Both the position numbers and the translations under genes were made by a program. A stretch of DNA of 64,000 nucleotides, from assembly GCA_025924315.1 (NCBI GenBank), contig JAICIO010000006.1, positions 56,765-120,764 of the forward strand, read 5' to 3'. The DNA is from Phycisphaerae bacterium (GTDB lineage Bacteria; Planctomycetota; Phycisphaerae; Tepidisphaerales; Tepidisphaeraceae). Positions 19,001 to 28,170 of this stretch are shown in pieces (position 1 is the stretch's first letter; every line of letters begins with the position of its first letter). The notes beneath the pieces were generated by a model. It saw only the letters and a list, made by a program, of their open reading frames with translations. It made no database searches and was not told the origin of the DNA.

Positions 19001-22000
19001 GGTGATGTGATCTGAACGAATGGACTTTGGCCTTGGACAGTGATTGTCGCGTGCGACGCGCTCGTCGCGCTGGACAACTCACCGTCAGCATCGACTGAAT
19101 AAACGCGATAGTAATACGTTGTGGACGGCGACAGGCCGGAATCGTCGAACCCCGTCGTCGAGGCGGACAGATTGGCGACCTCAATAAAGGGGCCGCCCGA
19201 AGTCTCGGAACGGTACAGTACGAAGCCAGTCGTTGGATCGTTTCCCGACCCGGTCGTGCCGGCCGACCATGTCACAGTCATGCCAGCCTCGGCGACGTTG
19301 GAGAAACTTATCGCACCTGGCTGCGCGGGCGGATGGTTGTTACCCGTTTGACGCGAGGCGAAGGTTGGCGCAGACTCGTCCCCATCCAAATCCACGGCGG
19401 TTACGGCGTAGTAATAGGTTGTGCTGTCCGCCAATTCATCGGTGGCGGTTGTTCCGTCCGTGAATGCGGCGCTCGTAAGCAAAGTTGGGGTAATGAGACT
19501 GGACGATGATGGCGTAAAGTTCGGGTCGGTCGACCGATAGACTCTGTATCCGGCGAGCGCGTCATTGGCGGTGTTCGGCGGGTCTGTCGACACCGTCACA
19601 GCAGACCAATTCAGATCTAGCGTCGGCGTGTGATCCGCTGTTCGGGTCCCAAGGAATACACTCACCAATTCCGGCGACGACGGTTCCCCGTTGGTCGATC
19701 GCTTCTTCGAAACTTCCACCGGATCCGACTCGTTCCCAAGGAGATCGACGCTCGTCACGCGGTACTGATCCACGACGCCTTGTGGCGCGTTAAAGTCGTT
19801 GTAGCCGGTTTCGTCGGTGATCGGCGACGAGTTCAATTTGATCCAAGTGGTCCCGCTCAGGCGGTAGACGTTCCAGCCGGCAAAGTCCTCATCGTCCGCG
19901 GACGGGCGATCGTCCCACGTCAGCTGAATCGCCGAGCGATAGCTCGAAGCGCGGACGTTCTTGGGCAGGCTCGGCGGGATGATGTCCTTCACTGCAACAA
20001 CCTCTGCCCCGCCCGATCGCCGATTCGAGACATCTATGCTGACGATACGGTAGCGGTATGAGAGCACGCTGCTGAAATCCACGCTCGTATCCAAACGGGT
20101 CAGACGTCCGTTCGTCAGGATGCTGGTTGCGTCGATGACGTCGCCCGAGGGAAGGATCGAGGACCATGCACCTGTCGACGGGTTCTGACGCTCGATGTCG
20201 TAACCGGTGACGTTTGGCTCAGACCTCGGGATCCAAGTCAAGAGAATGCCCGCTTTAAGGTCGCCTGATTCATCTTCCGCAACGGTGTGCTCGGCGGTCA
20301 CGTCCGTGACGTTCGGTGGAACGTATTCGCGATACGTCGTCGCGCTCGCCTCATCGGACGCCGCGGAAATCTGTCCGGCGGTGTTCTGCGCAAAGATGCG
20401 GTAGTGATAGCTCGAGTTTGGTTGAAGACGCAGTGAGCTGGAACCCGTATCGAAGTACGGATTTGATGTCGTAATCAGGTTCGTGCCAGGCAGCGTCGTG
20501 ACGGTCCCGTCCGGATTTGTCCTCTCAATGATGTAGCCGCCCGCGCCCGGAACTGCGGTCCAGGAAAGTTCAATCACATCGGATGAGACTGCGCTTGCGG
20601 AAACACCAGTCGGCCGAGCGACCGACCCAACGCCCACGGTAACCGGAACTTGAAGCGTGTGCGTGCGGCCGCTATCGCCATCCTCTTCTTCTGTGATCGT
20701 AATAAGGTAATTGCCGGCGACAGAGTAAACGTGACCATCTCCCCAGAGCCCGATGGTTGGATCGCTTGCGCTACTTGATGCGGTGATCGTGGAATGAGAA
20801 GTGCTGTCGCCCCAATCGACGTCGGCGGTGAATTCGCTGGGATCCCCGAACGGATTGGCGTCTAGGATCGTTGCGAGCTTACCTGTAAATGCCGTTCCGG
20901 AGGTGATGCTGAGCGGTTCTCGCCGCAACTGAACGGCTGCGTCACTCACATTAACTTGTGTCGTTGCTGTGAGCGCCGTACCTGCGCTCGAAGTAATCGT
21001 CACACTCGCGGTGTACGGTTCTAGGTTGTTTTCGCTCCTATAGGTGTGGGTGCCAAGAACGTAATAAACCCCGTTTCCAACGGAAATCACATATGCATCG
21101 CCGGACGTCGCCCCCGCCGTCCAGGGGGATTGCAAGCCGTCCCCCCAATCAATACTGCCTGAGTAATGAGCCGCGTCGATGCTCAGCGTCTCATCCACGA
21201 ACGCCGCGAACACCCGATTGTTGAGTCCGACGCCCTCCTTCGCCGAAACCGTAGTTCCAATCGCTTGCCGCAGATTCGTCACGGACTGGTTCACTGCAAC
21301 CAATGCATAACCGATGGCTGATCCGTCCGTTGCCTGAACAACATCGACGCCAATCCCGTTCGCAGAGTACAGGCCGGTCGAATCGATGCTTCCCAGATGA
21401 GGCGAGTTCGCGACAGTCCAGTTGATGCTGTCCCCCGCCTTCACATGATTGAATTGATCATAGACTGTTGCGGTAGCAAGGACGCTCTGCGTGCCGGAAC
21501 CAGTTAGCGAAACCAAGCCGTTCGAGACTTCGATACGGGACGCTTCCGCTTCTACGTGGACATTCACGGTTTGCGCCGGCGAATACATATCATCAATCTG
21601 ATCGACGTCGATGGCATACGGGTGCAGTTTGACTTGAAACTGATAGTTGCCAGCCGCAGGCACTTCCACGACGATGTCGTGCGCATCCGGAGAGTTATTC
21701 GTACCAATGACGACTTGCGAAGGGTCAACGCCATCGGGCGTATCCGTCACTTGCCAGATATAATTGAACCCTACGTTTCCCCCTTCGTCAGTCACTTCGC
21801 CAACTGAAAGGGCGATGTGTCGGGGGTCTGGGCGCGAGACCAAAACAGATCGAATTGCCGGGGGTCCGCCGAAGACAAACCCACTTACATCTGACTCAAT
21901 TCCGTCGCTATTCACCGCCGCGACGCCGAAATACCAATGTCTGGGGAATACATTGTGGAGGAATGTTACATCGAACTGCCGTTCAGATACCGGCAGCGGA

Positions 22001-25000
22001 GTCAACTTCATGATTGGCGAACGGTCGGTGACTAAGCCAGCGGAGAGATCCTTATACGCGTAGACGTTATATTTCAAGCTCGCGTCCGACGACGGCTCAT
22101 CCCACAGAACCATCTGGCTATCCGAAAAGTCTGAGACTGAGAGGTTCGTTGGCGTTGGTGGCGCGGTGCGAACGTGCACTTCCAAGTCGTATGGGGTCGT
22201 CGCCCCTTGCGCGTCGCGCGCAAGGAAGTGAAATGTATAGTCTCCAACCTGGTCCGCAGTGGGCGTCCAAGTAAGCGCACCATTGGGACTCAGGTGCATT
22301 CCCGTGAGAAGCGTTGCCGGCGAATTGTCGGGATTCGTTCCAACTTCGTAGGTCACGGTATCCTGATCGGGATCAACCGCTTCTAACTGATACGACAGCG
22401 TCCGCCCCACCACGGCCAAATCGGGTGCGCCAGATACGAAGATTGGTGCGTGATTGCCACCTTCCCGCAGCGACACCGTCAAGTCGAAGGATTGTTCTGC
22501 CTGTCCACCCGTTCCATCAATCGCCAAGACGGTTACTGTATATTTACCCAACTGCTGCCGGAGCGGCGTCCAATTTATTTCCCCGCTCGCCGAATCGATT
22601 GTCATCCCTTGTGGTGCATTGAATAAGAAATACTGAGGCGTCTGTCCATCGGCGTCACTAGCAGATGCCGTAGCGCTGAATGGTTTGCCGACGACAGCCG
22701 TTTGCGATGAGATCGACGCGAGAACTGGATCATGGTTTGTTGATGAAGCCTCGCTGACGGTGACGTTGAACGCGGGCGCCAAAACCTTGTGACCGGCATC
22801 AGAGAGCTCGACTTGGAATGTGTACGTTCCTGCGTCGGTCGGGGTGAAGCTGAAATAGTTACCGGAATCAACCGATGCGTCGTCGACAACACTTCCGTTC
22901 GGACCGATCGCCGACAGAAGGCGAATACTGACTGCGTCGCCGTCCGCGTCGTTGGTCACTAAATGTTCGCGGTATGAAGCTTGGGCTCGAATTGGAACAG
23001 AGCCCAACAACCACCCTTTCGACGAATCGACCATCAAGAGATCTGAACTCGCAGACGTTGAGGACGCCTGCAGAGTCACATTGATCGTAGTTGACTCACC
23101 GTTAGCCAATCCTTTAATCGTCGTAGGCGCGCTTGATAATATTACCCCCGAACCCGCGATGCTCGTGTCCACAGATGTTGCACTATCTGCGAGCACCGCC
23201 CCGATAGCGGATTCGATGCCAGTCGCAATACTCGACCCATCATTGTTGTTAACCGGGAAGAAGAGCGGATTTCCAGGCGCAATCTTCTCTTGTGTGTTAT
23301 CGATTGGCGCGCCGCTTTGGTTTATCGCGCCGGACAGCTTTGCCAACGCTTCCAGCATCGCACGCGGATCTTGGTCCGGCGGAAGATTCGGATCGACGGG
23401 GTTTTGCGTCGACCCTAGGCCTACAACGCGGATCCCTGCGGCGTCGATCGCGTTAACGGTGTCTTGAATGGTGTGACCAAGATCGTGGACGCTTGCTTCC
23501 TTTAGCGTTTGCGCCGTGAAAACTACATGATGCGTTCCAGAGCCATCCGTAAATGTGGTGTCGATCCCTCGTTTGAAATCCGCAAGCGGTACCTCGGCGG
23601 TGCGTCCGTCCGGATGCCCCACGATGGTGTCGGTCGGTTGTTCATTCGCAGCTGCTTTGTAGACGAGTGGCGAGTCGGTTGCGACTAGAACAATCGGGAT
23701 CGCCCCTTTGCGGAATCCAACGCCGCCAATCGTCCCGGCTGGTGGCAATTCCGGTAGACTCGGATCGACGGCGAATGAACTGAAGGCCGGCACATCGATG
23801 TCCGATAGTCGTGGCCACGGGTTCTCCACGGAGTGCGTCTGAGCTGTGGCAGAGCCGGCATTCCCGCTCGACGTTGTCAATCCGTCGTCGCCCATGTCGA
23901 GGCCTGCGCCGGTGGCGATTTGATACAGCGCTTCGATTGTCGAGGAATGGCTATATCCAGCTCGCTCGGGATGGGCTCTGGTCAGCGCGTCAAGTATCGC
24001 CGTTTCGACTTGTGAACTGTTGCTGCTTGTTAAATTTGGTTGCGTAAAGTCTGATTCACCGAGTTGAACAATCGGTTGATTGAGGATGAAGGGGCTCTCG
24101 CCGGATGCAACTGCGCTGTCAGGACCAGTTGGAACGAGCTTGGCATATTCCTCCATTCTGCCTACACCGACACCAAAGTCGACGTCGGGATATGCAAGTT
24201 TCAGGTTCCGAAGGAGAGTCGGAAACTTCGCGGCTAGGGCGGGCCCCGTATTCGCGAAGCTTCCCGTGTCGTCCATTAACAGGAAGATGTCGACAGGCAA
24301 CTTTTGAGGCGTCGTCTTGGGAATGCTTAACTTGATCTGCTTTTCAGTATCTTGGTTCGTTTGATCGAGCGCGATGACTTGGCTCGACTGTCCGACAACC
24401 TCGATCGGGCCTTTCGGCGGGTGCGAGTGCGCTGGAATCTGGAACGAATCCGTCGGTGGAACAAGCGATGGCGCACTGTTACTTGTCGAGCGGATAGCGG
24501 AAGCGGTATTTGATGGCTCCGTCGTCGCATACTGGTCAGCGAGCAGTGCAAAGACGCGGTATGTGTAGGTCGTGCCGACGACCGCAGTGTCGTCAAACGC
24601 GTTGACCGTTTGACCAGTTCCCTCGCTTGCCCCAACCGTCTTTAAGAAAGTGAAGTTTGTTCCGTCGGTCGAGCGCTCGATGCGGAAACCAGTCTCGTAG
24701 TCCGCATTGTCAGTCCAACTCAGGTCGATGCGGTTCTGAGCATCGTCCGCGCTAGCAGCCAGGGTGGTCGCCGGTGCGGGTGCCAGCTGCCACAGGTCGA
24801 CGCTCAGGGGCGTTCCCGACGGGTCCGCCTGATTATCAGAGGCGCTATCATCGTGGTAGCTCAATGTAAGCGCAGTACCGCTTCCGACCACGTTGACCGT
24901 GTACTGGTGACCTGAATTGTACGGGCCCCAATACGGGTATTTGTTCGCGTCCACGATTGCATCGTTGACGCTGATCCCGATGTCGACGTTGTTCAGCAAA

Positions 25001-28000
25001 CCACCATCTTGTGGCTGCGTGAAGTTCGCGTATTCCGCATCTGAATGCGGGTCTGTGTAATCACCTTCAAGGATGCTGCCCGATGCGCGGAGCTGATAAT
25101 TCACGCCGCTCTGCAAGGCAGTCGCGGAGTTAACCGTCACGCCAGTCATCGGCACAGCGATTGTTTCGATCTGCAAATAGGCAGATCGCGTCGGAGCGAC
25201 GGTTGCATTCGCCACATTCGAATTTGATGCGCTCGTTCCTCCCGTCACGCCATGAACCCGATACCAATATTGCTGGCTGGCGGTGACGGTCGTGTCCTCG
25301 TACGTGCGCGCGGTCGCAGCCACGCCGGAGGCGAGCACTGAGAAGCTCGTGCCGTCCGTCGACCGTTCGATGGTGAAGCTGTCGAGACCGGTACCATCTG
25401 CCGCCCATTTTAGATTAATCGTGTGAGATGGGGTGGCGGTTGCCGTCAAGTCTGTCGCGCTCTGAGAGGTCGCCACGATCTTGATGTTGTCGAGTCCCCA
25501 GCTTTCGTCTTGGAGCGATTGCGTCAATAGATCTGAGAAATGAATCGTGATGGAACTACCGGTATGCGTGATCGGCTGCGTGATGTGATAGACCGCGTCC
25601 ATCAGCACGGGACCCGGAAAACCCATGCGTTTCCAGGTATAGCCCAGCGAGTCATGTTCTTGTGAACCGAAGAAAGCGCTATGCGCTACGCCGCTGGAAG
25701 ATGCGTTCGGATACGTTTGCTGATCGTTGTGTGTGCCGGTGGAAGCCGGATCGTGATTGCTAAAGGTCGTGTCAATCAGATTCGCGCCATCGACATCCAT
25801 GATCCATCGATCAGGCCCGTATTTGAGCGTGTCGCTGCCGTCCCAGGATCGGATGACATAGAGATCGAAGGAGATCGTAAGACCGGAATGAGTGGGCAAG
25901 CCGGAAAGCGCTAACGTGCTGCCGCTGTTGTTAAACTCTCCCAGAAAGGTTCGCGCGCCCAAAGGCGTGACAGAACGATTTGTAGACGACCATTCGCCAG
26001 CAACCGGTTTCTCGAAATCCGTCGAGTAGATCGTGCCGTCGGCAAGAGTGGTTGCGGCTACTTCATTCGAGTAACCCAGCGTACTGCCGCCGCTAATGAC
26101 GCGGACGCGGAATGTGTAATTGGTCGACGACGATAAGCCCATCAGATGAAGGCTCGTGCTTCCGGCAGCCGCTGTGCCTAATGCGCTGTAGCTCCCGGTA
26201 CCGATCTTCCCCTGAATCTCAAAAGTCGCCGACGGATCGGAGGGCGCCGTCCATACCAAGTCCGCACGGTGATCGCCGACACCCGATGCACTCAGCAGCA
26301 CAGCCGACGACCCGGGGTCCGACAGCACGGAAACTGCCAGGGACGTCGCGTCCCACGTTCCGTCTTCGTCGGTCGCCTTTCCGCTGATGATGTAGTTTCC
26401 AGCAGCGGAGTAGGTGTGCGAAGCGGACGATGGATTTCCGGTCACTGTCTGAGATTGGCCGTCCCCCCAGTTGATGAACCACGAGGTGATCGTATCAGCT
26501 CCTGGGTCGGTCGATGTCAATCCGAGGTTGTAAGACGAGCCCGCGCGAACGAGCGGTGATCCGGATAGAGTCAGTGTCGGCGCAACGTTCAGTACGCTCA
26601 CTGCGACGCTGTTGGTTGTGTAGGTCGTCGTGCCATCTGTCGCAGTAGCACTGATCGTGTGCTGGACATCGCCATCCGTGTACGTATGCGCTCGCGAGCT
26701 GGGATTACCGCTGATGGTCTCGCTTCCGTCGCCCCAGTTGATCGTCCAGCCGGTGATACTTTTGTCGCCGGGGAACAAATTCAACGCGTAACTGGAACCC
26801 TCGTTCACTTCAGTCGTCGCACCCTTGATGCTCGGGTCCGCAGAATCGACGCTGACGCTGACATTGTCCAAGCCCCAGCTCTCGTCTGTGAGGTCCTGAA
26901 GATCGGATGCGCTGAAGTTGAATATCGCGGAGTCCGCAGAATGCGTGATCGGTTTTATGATGTGATATACAGAATCGGATGGACTGCCATATCCTAGCTT
27001 GTCGATTTCCGACGCCCCGGTTTGCTTCGGATTGTTCGCAGTCGGATAGGATCCAGGATATGACTGACCAGCGGAGTTACCGTTTGCGAACGTCGTGTTG
27101 ATGAGTGTTGATCCATCCGCAGTGAGTGTCCAGATGTCTGGGCCAGCGTTCCCTACCGACCGCCCGTCCCACGAGTGAATGACGTAGAGGTCGAACGTCA
27201 AGGTGAGCTGGCTGTGAATGGGCAGATTTGTCAGAGAAAGCGTTACGCCGGCTGCGCCCGCGGTATCGTGAATCCGCGTCCCCGTATTTTCATCGAGATT
27301 CCAGTAGGCTTTCAATCCATTGGTCACCCCGTTCGGCAAAAGCGCAAGGTCACTGCGATCCAATGCGCGATTATAGATTTGGACGTCGTCGACAACGCCG
27401 TTCAAAAATCGATTGGACACGCCCTTCCGCCGTCCAATCACCGTCGTTCCACCGCTCGTGAGCGTCCCGCCGGGACTGCCCTGCCGATCGAGATTTCCAT
27501 TGATGTAAGTCGAGACCTTCCCGTTCGCGAAAGTACCGGTGACTTGGTACCAGGTGTTCGTACTCAGAGTCGTACCGCCAGCAGCGGTCTTATTGCTGAA
27601 GATCGTGTTCGAGCTGTTGTGAATTTCGAAGTAAAGCTTTCCGCTATCGAGCCCCAAGAGAAAGCCGCTTCCTCCGGCGGTGGGCACGTCTTCAACGATC
27701 ACGGGAGTGCCGGAAGTGGAGCTGAACTTCACCCACGCGTTGACCGTGACGGCCCCAGTAACGGGCAGTGAGTCATCCTGCTCGATACTGATGTATCCGG
27801 TCGATCCATTGAGCTGGACTGCCGATCCCGAACCACCGTGACCGCTCACCCAGGTTGAGCCGCCGTTGAGCCAGCCATTGCTTCCGCCGCCGAACTGGCC
27901 AAGAAATTTGCGGCCAGACGGGGTCGTATCGGTTCTGGTCTTGGACCACTCCGAACCGACCGAACCTTGAAAATCATTCTGATAAACGATGGAACTGAAG

Positions 28001-28098
28001 TATTGCCGCTTTTCGAGCGCTTCAATGATCGCCTTCGTCGTGGAGTATGCAGCGCGCGCGACAGCCTTACGTCCCAGCAGGTTCGGCAAAACGGACAT
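13036..28098 (-). CDS. Giant secreted RHS/YD-repeat protein with PKD, FN3 and VWA domains (5,020 aa)
   Basis: One uninterrupted 15-kb gene with a strong GGAGG 5 nt before the ATG. Residues 26-35 carry LEKRQYFSS, resembling the N-terminal LExR..FS signature of exported planctomycete proteins. Rough order: LamG-like domain (70-270), PKD domains (420-590, INWGDGSETISG), FN3 domains (600-1200), a VWA domain (about 1270, IFLLMDDTGSFANTG), cadherin/Ig-like domains (1770-2100, GEINWTP), more FN3 (2490-3010), RHS entry (3150, FVDLQLDVPGGQP), YD repeats (3260-4700) and the RHS core ending GRFTGRDETIFD, NLYSYVGGNPIVAIDPSGH (about 4785). The last 230 residues are unlike the rest, begin with a hydrophobic segment and match no toxin I know. 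Likely roles are contact-dependent toxin delivery or adhesion. Confidence 0.93.
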   Translation of the reverse strand: MSVLPNLLGRKAVARAAYSTTKAIIEALEKRQYFSSIVYQNDFQGSVGSEWSKTRTDTTPSGRKFLGQFGGGSNGWLNGGSTWVSGHGGSGSAVQLNGSTGYISIEQDDSLPVTGAVTVNAWVKFSSTSGTPVIVEDVPTAGGSGFLLGLDSGKLYFEIHNSSNTIFSNKTAAGGTTLSTNTWYQVTGTFANGKVSTYINGNLDRQGSPGGTLTSGGTTVIGRRKGVSNRFLNGVVDDVQIYNRALDRSDLALLPNGVTNGLKAYWNLDENTGTRIHDTAGAAGVTLSLTNLPIHSQLTLTFDLYVIHSWDGRSVGNAGPDIWTLTADGSTLINTTFANGNSAGQSYPGSYPTANNPKQTGASEIDKLGYGSPSDSVYHIIKPITHSADSAIFNFSASDLQDLTDESWGLDNVSVSVDSADPSIKGATTEVNEGSSYALNLFPGDKSITGWTINWGDGSETISGNPSSRAHTYTDGDVQHTISATATDGTTTYTTNSVAVSVLNVAPTLTLSGSPLVRAGSSYNLGLTSTDPGADTITSWFINWGDGQSQTVTGNPSSASHTYSAAGNYIISGKATDEDGTWDATSLAVSVLSDPGSSAVLLSASGVGDHRADLVWTAPSDPSATFEIQGKIGTGSYSALGTAAAGSTSLHLMGLSSSTNYTFRVRVISGGSTLGYSNEVAATTLADGTIYSTDFEKPVAGEWSSTNRSVTPLGARTFLGEFNNSGSTLALSGLPTHSGLTISFDLYVIRSWDGSDTLKYGPDRWIMDVDGANLIDTTFSNHDPASTGTHNDQQTYPNASSSGVAHSAFFGSQEHDSLGYTWKRMGFPGPVLMDAVYHITQPITHTGSSITIHFSDLLTQSLQDESWGLDNIKIVATSQSATDLTATATPSHTINLKWAADGTGLDSFTIERSTDGTSFSVLASGVAATARTYEDTTVTASQQYWYRVHGVTGGTSASNSNVANATVAPTRSAYLQIETIAVPMTGVTVNSATALQSGVNYQLRASGSILEGDYTDPHSDAEYANFTQPQDGGLLNNVDIGISVNDAIVDANKYPYWGPYNSGHQYTVNVVGSGTALTLSYHDDSASDNQADPSGTPLSVDLWQLAPAPATTLAASADDAQNRIDLSWTDNADYETGFRIERSTDGTNFTFLKTVGASEGTGQTVNAFDDTAVVGTTYTYRVFALLADQYATTEPSNTASAIRSTSNSAPSLVPPTDSFQIPAHSHPPKGPIEVVGQSSQVIALDQTNQDTEKQIKLSIPKTTPQKLPVDIFLLMDDTGSFANTGPALAAKFPTLLRNLKLAYPDVDFGVGVGRMEEYAKLVPTGPDSAVASGESPFILNQPIVQLGESDFTQPNLTSSNSSQVETAILDALTRAHPERAGYSHSSTIEALYQIATGAGLDMGDDGLTTSSGNAGSATAQTHSVENPWPRLSDIDVPAFSSFAVDPSLPELPPAGTIGGVGFRKGAIPIVLVATDSPLVYKAAANEQPTDTIVGHPDGRTAEVPLADFKRGIDTTFTDGSGTHHVVFTAQTLKEASVHDLGHTIQDTVNAIDAAGIRVVGLGSTQNPVDPNLPPDQDPRAMLEALAKLSGAINQSGAPIDNTQEKIAPGNPLFFPVNNNDGSSIATGIESAIGAVLADSATSVDTSIAGSGVILSSAPTTIKGLANGESTTINVTLQASSTSASSDLLMVDSSKGWLLGSVPIRAQASYREHLVTNDADGDAVSIRLLSAIGPNGSVVDDASVDSGNYFSFTPTDAGTYTFQVELSDAGHKVLAPAFNVTVSEASSTNHDPVLASISSQTAVVGKPFSATASASDADGQTPQYFLFNAPQGMTIDSASGEINWTPLRQQLGKYTVTVLAIDGTGGQAEQSFDLTVSLREGGNHAPIFVSGAPDLAVVGRTLSYQLEAVDPDQDTVTYEVGTNPDNSPATLLTGMHLSPNGALTWTPTADQVGDYTFHFLARDAQGATTPYDLEVHVRTAPPTPTNLSVSDFSDSQMVLWDEPSSDASLKYNVYAYKDLSAGLVTDRSPIMKLTPLPVSERQFDVTFLHNVFPRHWYFGVAAVNSDGIESDVSGFVFGGPPAIRSVLVSRPDPRHIALSVGEVTDEGGNVGFNYIWQVTDTPDGVDPSQVVIGTNNSPDAHDIVVEVPAAGNYQFQVKLHPYAIDVDQIDDMYSPAQTVNVHVEAEASRIEVSNGLVSLTGSGTQSVLATATVYDQFNHVKAGDSINWTVANSPHLGSIDSTGLYSANGIGVDVVQATDGSAIGYALVAVNQSVTNLRQAIGTTVSAKEGVGLNNRVFAAFVDETLSIDAAHYSGSIDWGDGLQSPWTAGATSGDAYVISVGNGVYYVLGTHTYRSENNLEPYTASVTITSSAGTALTATTQVNVSDAAVQLRREPLSITSGTAFTGKLATILDANPFGDPSEFTADVDWGDSTSHSTITASSSASDPTIGLWGDGHVYSVAGNYLITITEEEDGDSGRTHTLQVPVTVGVGSVARPTGVSASAVSSDVIELSWTAVPGAGGYIIERTNPDGTVTTLPGTNLITTSNPYFDTGSSSLRLQPNSSYHYRIFAQNTAGQISAASDEASATTYREYVPPNVTDVTAEHTVAEDESGDLKAGILLTWIPRSEPNVTGYDIERQNPSTGAWSSILPSGDVIDATSILTNGRLTRLDTSVDFSSVLSYRYRIVSIDVSNRRSGGAEVVAVKDIIPPSLPKNVRASSYRSAIQLTWDDRPSADDEDFAGWNVYRLSGTTWIKLNSSPITDETGYNDFNAPQGVVDQYRVTSVDLLGNESDPVEVSKKRSTNGEPSSPELVSVFLGTRTADHTPTLDLNWSAVTVSTDPPNTANDALAGYRVYRSTDPNFTPSSSSLITPTLLTSAAFTDGTTATDELADSTTYYYAVTAVDLDGDESAPTFASRQTGNNHPPAQPGAISFSNVAEAGMTVTWSAGTTGSGNDPTTGFVLYRSETSGGPFIEVANLSASTTGFDDSGLSPSTTYYYRVYSVDADGELSSATSASHATITVQGQSPFVQITSPNQSTSEPLVIGSDTAVRGIVDDFNNDLKKWALVLRPTGAAVAASDATDPWGPNDIIVSQGTTERGSSLLNDVVLGTIKPSLLADGLYKLVLVANDNAGNPISQSVAPQPIQIKSQVKLGNLTLPFVDLQLDVPGGQPITVTRVYDSQQANVDGDFGYGWRLELSDSAYHTTARTSDRDPAKTTLRAGDVVYLTLPGGDQHAFQFLPRPIGYNPGLAPDPLSPLYVGYEYAPVFVSVDGSGAILTVPNSTQSTLRRDGVEFFMEDFGGIPYDPAVNLNGGSGVGTYQVKTTDGTVYTINASTGEPESSIDANQNVTNYASLTGVGGLHLQVNRNSDGHVTSIAVMDGSTPVGNPIVYGYLDSDNQPTDDLLSVEGRDLKTTKFAYDPNRPHYLNSITDPRGISVLAADYNKNNGQLQAITDASGDSAPVRTAGFNGTTASQTVTDLSGNDTENVYDSRGNVTREIRAIRDPSGNITQYQVTVHTYDYASNTLDTAQMGEFGISNVNALHIVTDYQPFTVVGADSADRYTQTGTQITRQVEYGVYGSYNSTGLDPYNPHIVDPNFGQIVSETVYDQGGAARKTDYLYYKLGKPQKTIDHATGAISYSKYDDGGNLLWTVNALGEGTKYVYTTTGATDLYHEHSALPAGLQLKSFRITASDFSFDNTGELSATVNPLSSTPQSVNTYYESDDSSTHAVGAIKGKLESSTDSAGLTTFYSYTKDGNVARTWRRWQNPDSLGSDRWVVDTNIYDGARRLTSTKETVYTASGDALSIDPDPAHVDGDGYPGIEDAVFDNRSLVVTQTSYNSVGKTDTTTDQYGGETQSHYDERGNLVETVNPDGAITRSVFDAMGRVILATDRFKPGQSDPIQATRTIYDSLGRISETQRVSGVSITVDAVGTGDHQYYRVSAVTGAGIDLTLDSQGISHSIGAIDPAFTGFLSHSQSIYDADGRVSETITSTSTETVELHTGSIYYQNGQVNYSGEISTLTAEELDEGEHHVRNLPFDTSRGLYLINYTTYTYDRIDGSLPSGAVSYDSVTDANGYVTKTYKDILGRTIETLYDDGSFTQTIYGVGGAAVTGYGVSGMSGFGQEVVQIAQRKDTPTDPIVATLNFYDAAGRLTDVFLPAVTDPENPTTMKRPQWHYDYDENGNEISQTDPNLHTTTFEYDEMNRRTSRTLPGDGNSATNDSETWTYDGFGRVATHVDFKEQSTKYVYDDDPSLPTEEQTNLGRLVEEQRFTGAFDSTPDETTHYHYDELGRQVEVDEYGFSTREPVRGTVYGYDPITGQVASVEQYEASGDIGTINYAYDPATGEHTRTYTNHDDTVYQYDEFGRLANVEALVFNDTRFATLNSDGSITGSPKTTTYTYDADGNLETTTLPPGIETTLSGGMKTTYTYDDLNRMYLEEIKDGNGNLISSYHYYFRDDGLKDHVIESRINDDGSTFSDTRIDWTYDDDGHLLTETSDGGNDSIQNGSDYTDTYTYDLAGNRLTKSHDEVDTNNKDETITYDYNDDDQLLSEDSTDNSHDATYGYDANGSTTLKSTSAGDTTYRYDLRNRLVGVDTNGDRNDEQVYEYDSAGNRIISGQDSDSDGILDTHTYYLVDTNNPTGYSQVLEEFADVGASVTSNAYLIGLDVIGQTDSAGELHELFLYDGHGSVRRITDGDGNITAGTVYDYDAFGNAIDFDASTSATKVLYTGELFDSNLGQYDLRARNYDQSIGRFTGRDETIFDPSDFVDANLYSYVGGNPIVAIDPSGHESLIGVTVVIGTIAVLTAMLVPGCGKSSSSSAGSVGHGYSVSSPSAITAGVGTFNIKSASFGGLQGYQVTYSGYAAPPGTKIILVQAIESKGGANQTKPVIDYAPEHRNDIRDELLTHKSFLPPAYETGITWPQISPDEKQVHDTPSGTDYANISIMAIQRSLSGKATDKYLGAINFEFDSIDGNIFLPSKTISAAGDGPYNPVGATNGGYVWQKAIDKWNAAAGQGKTYPYNEQ

Positions 28099-28154
28099 GT
28101 ATCCTCCGTGACTATTGTCCTACTCGTTCAGTTGGCGCAGGGAGAATGCGGTCG

Positions 28155-28170
28155 TGTGAATTTATTCACC
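28155..28170. promoter_or_regulatory. CRP/FNR-like palindrome upstream of the giant RHS gene
   Basis: TGTGA-ATTTAT-TCACC matches the TGTGA-N6-TCACA pattern of CRP-family sites with one mismatch, and GTGAAT-TT-ATTCAC is a perfect palindrome. It lies about 57 bp upstream of the RHS start codon. Binding by a Crp/Fnr regulator is inference. Confidence 0.4.

Noticed and set aside
13667..19463. Possible CRISPR or tandem DNA repeats inside the RHS gene
   Set aside because: The periodicity comes from degenerate YD amino-acid repeats; there are no identical direct repeats with regular spacers.
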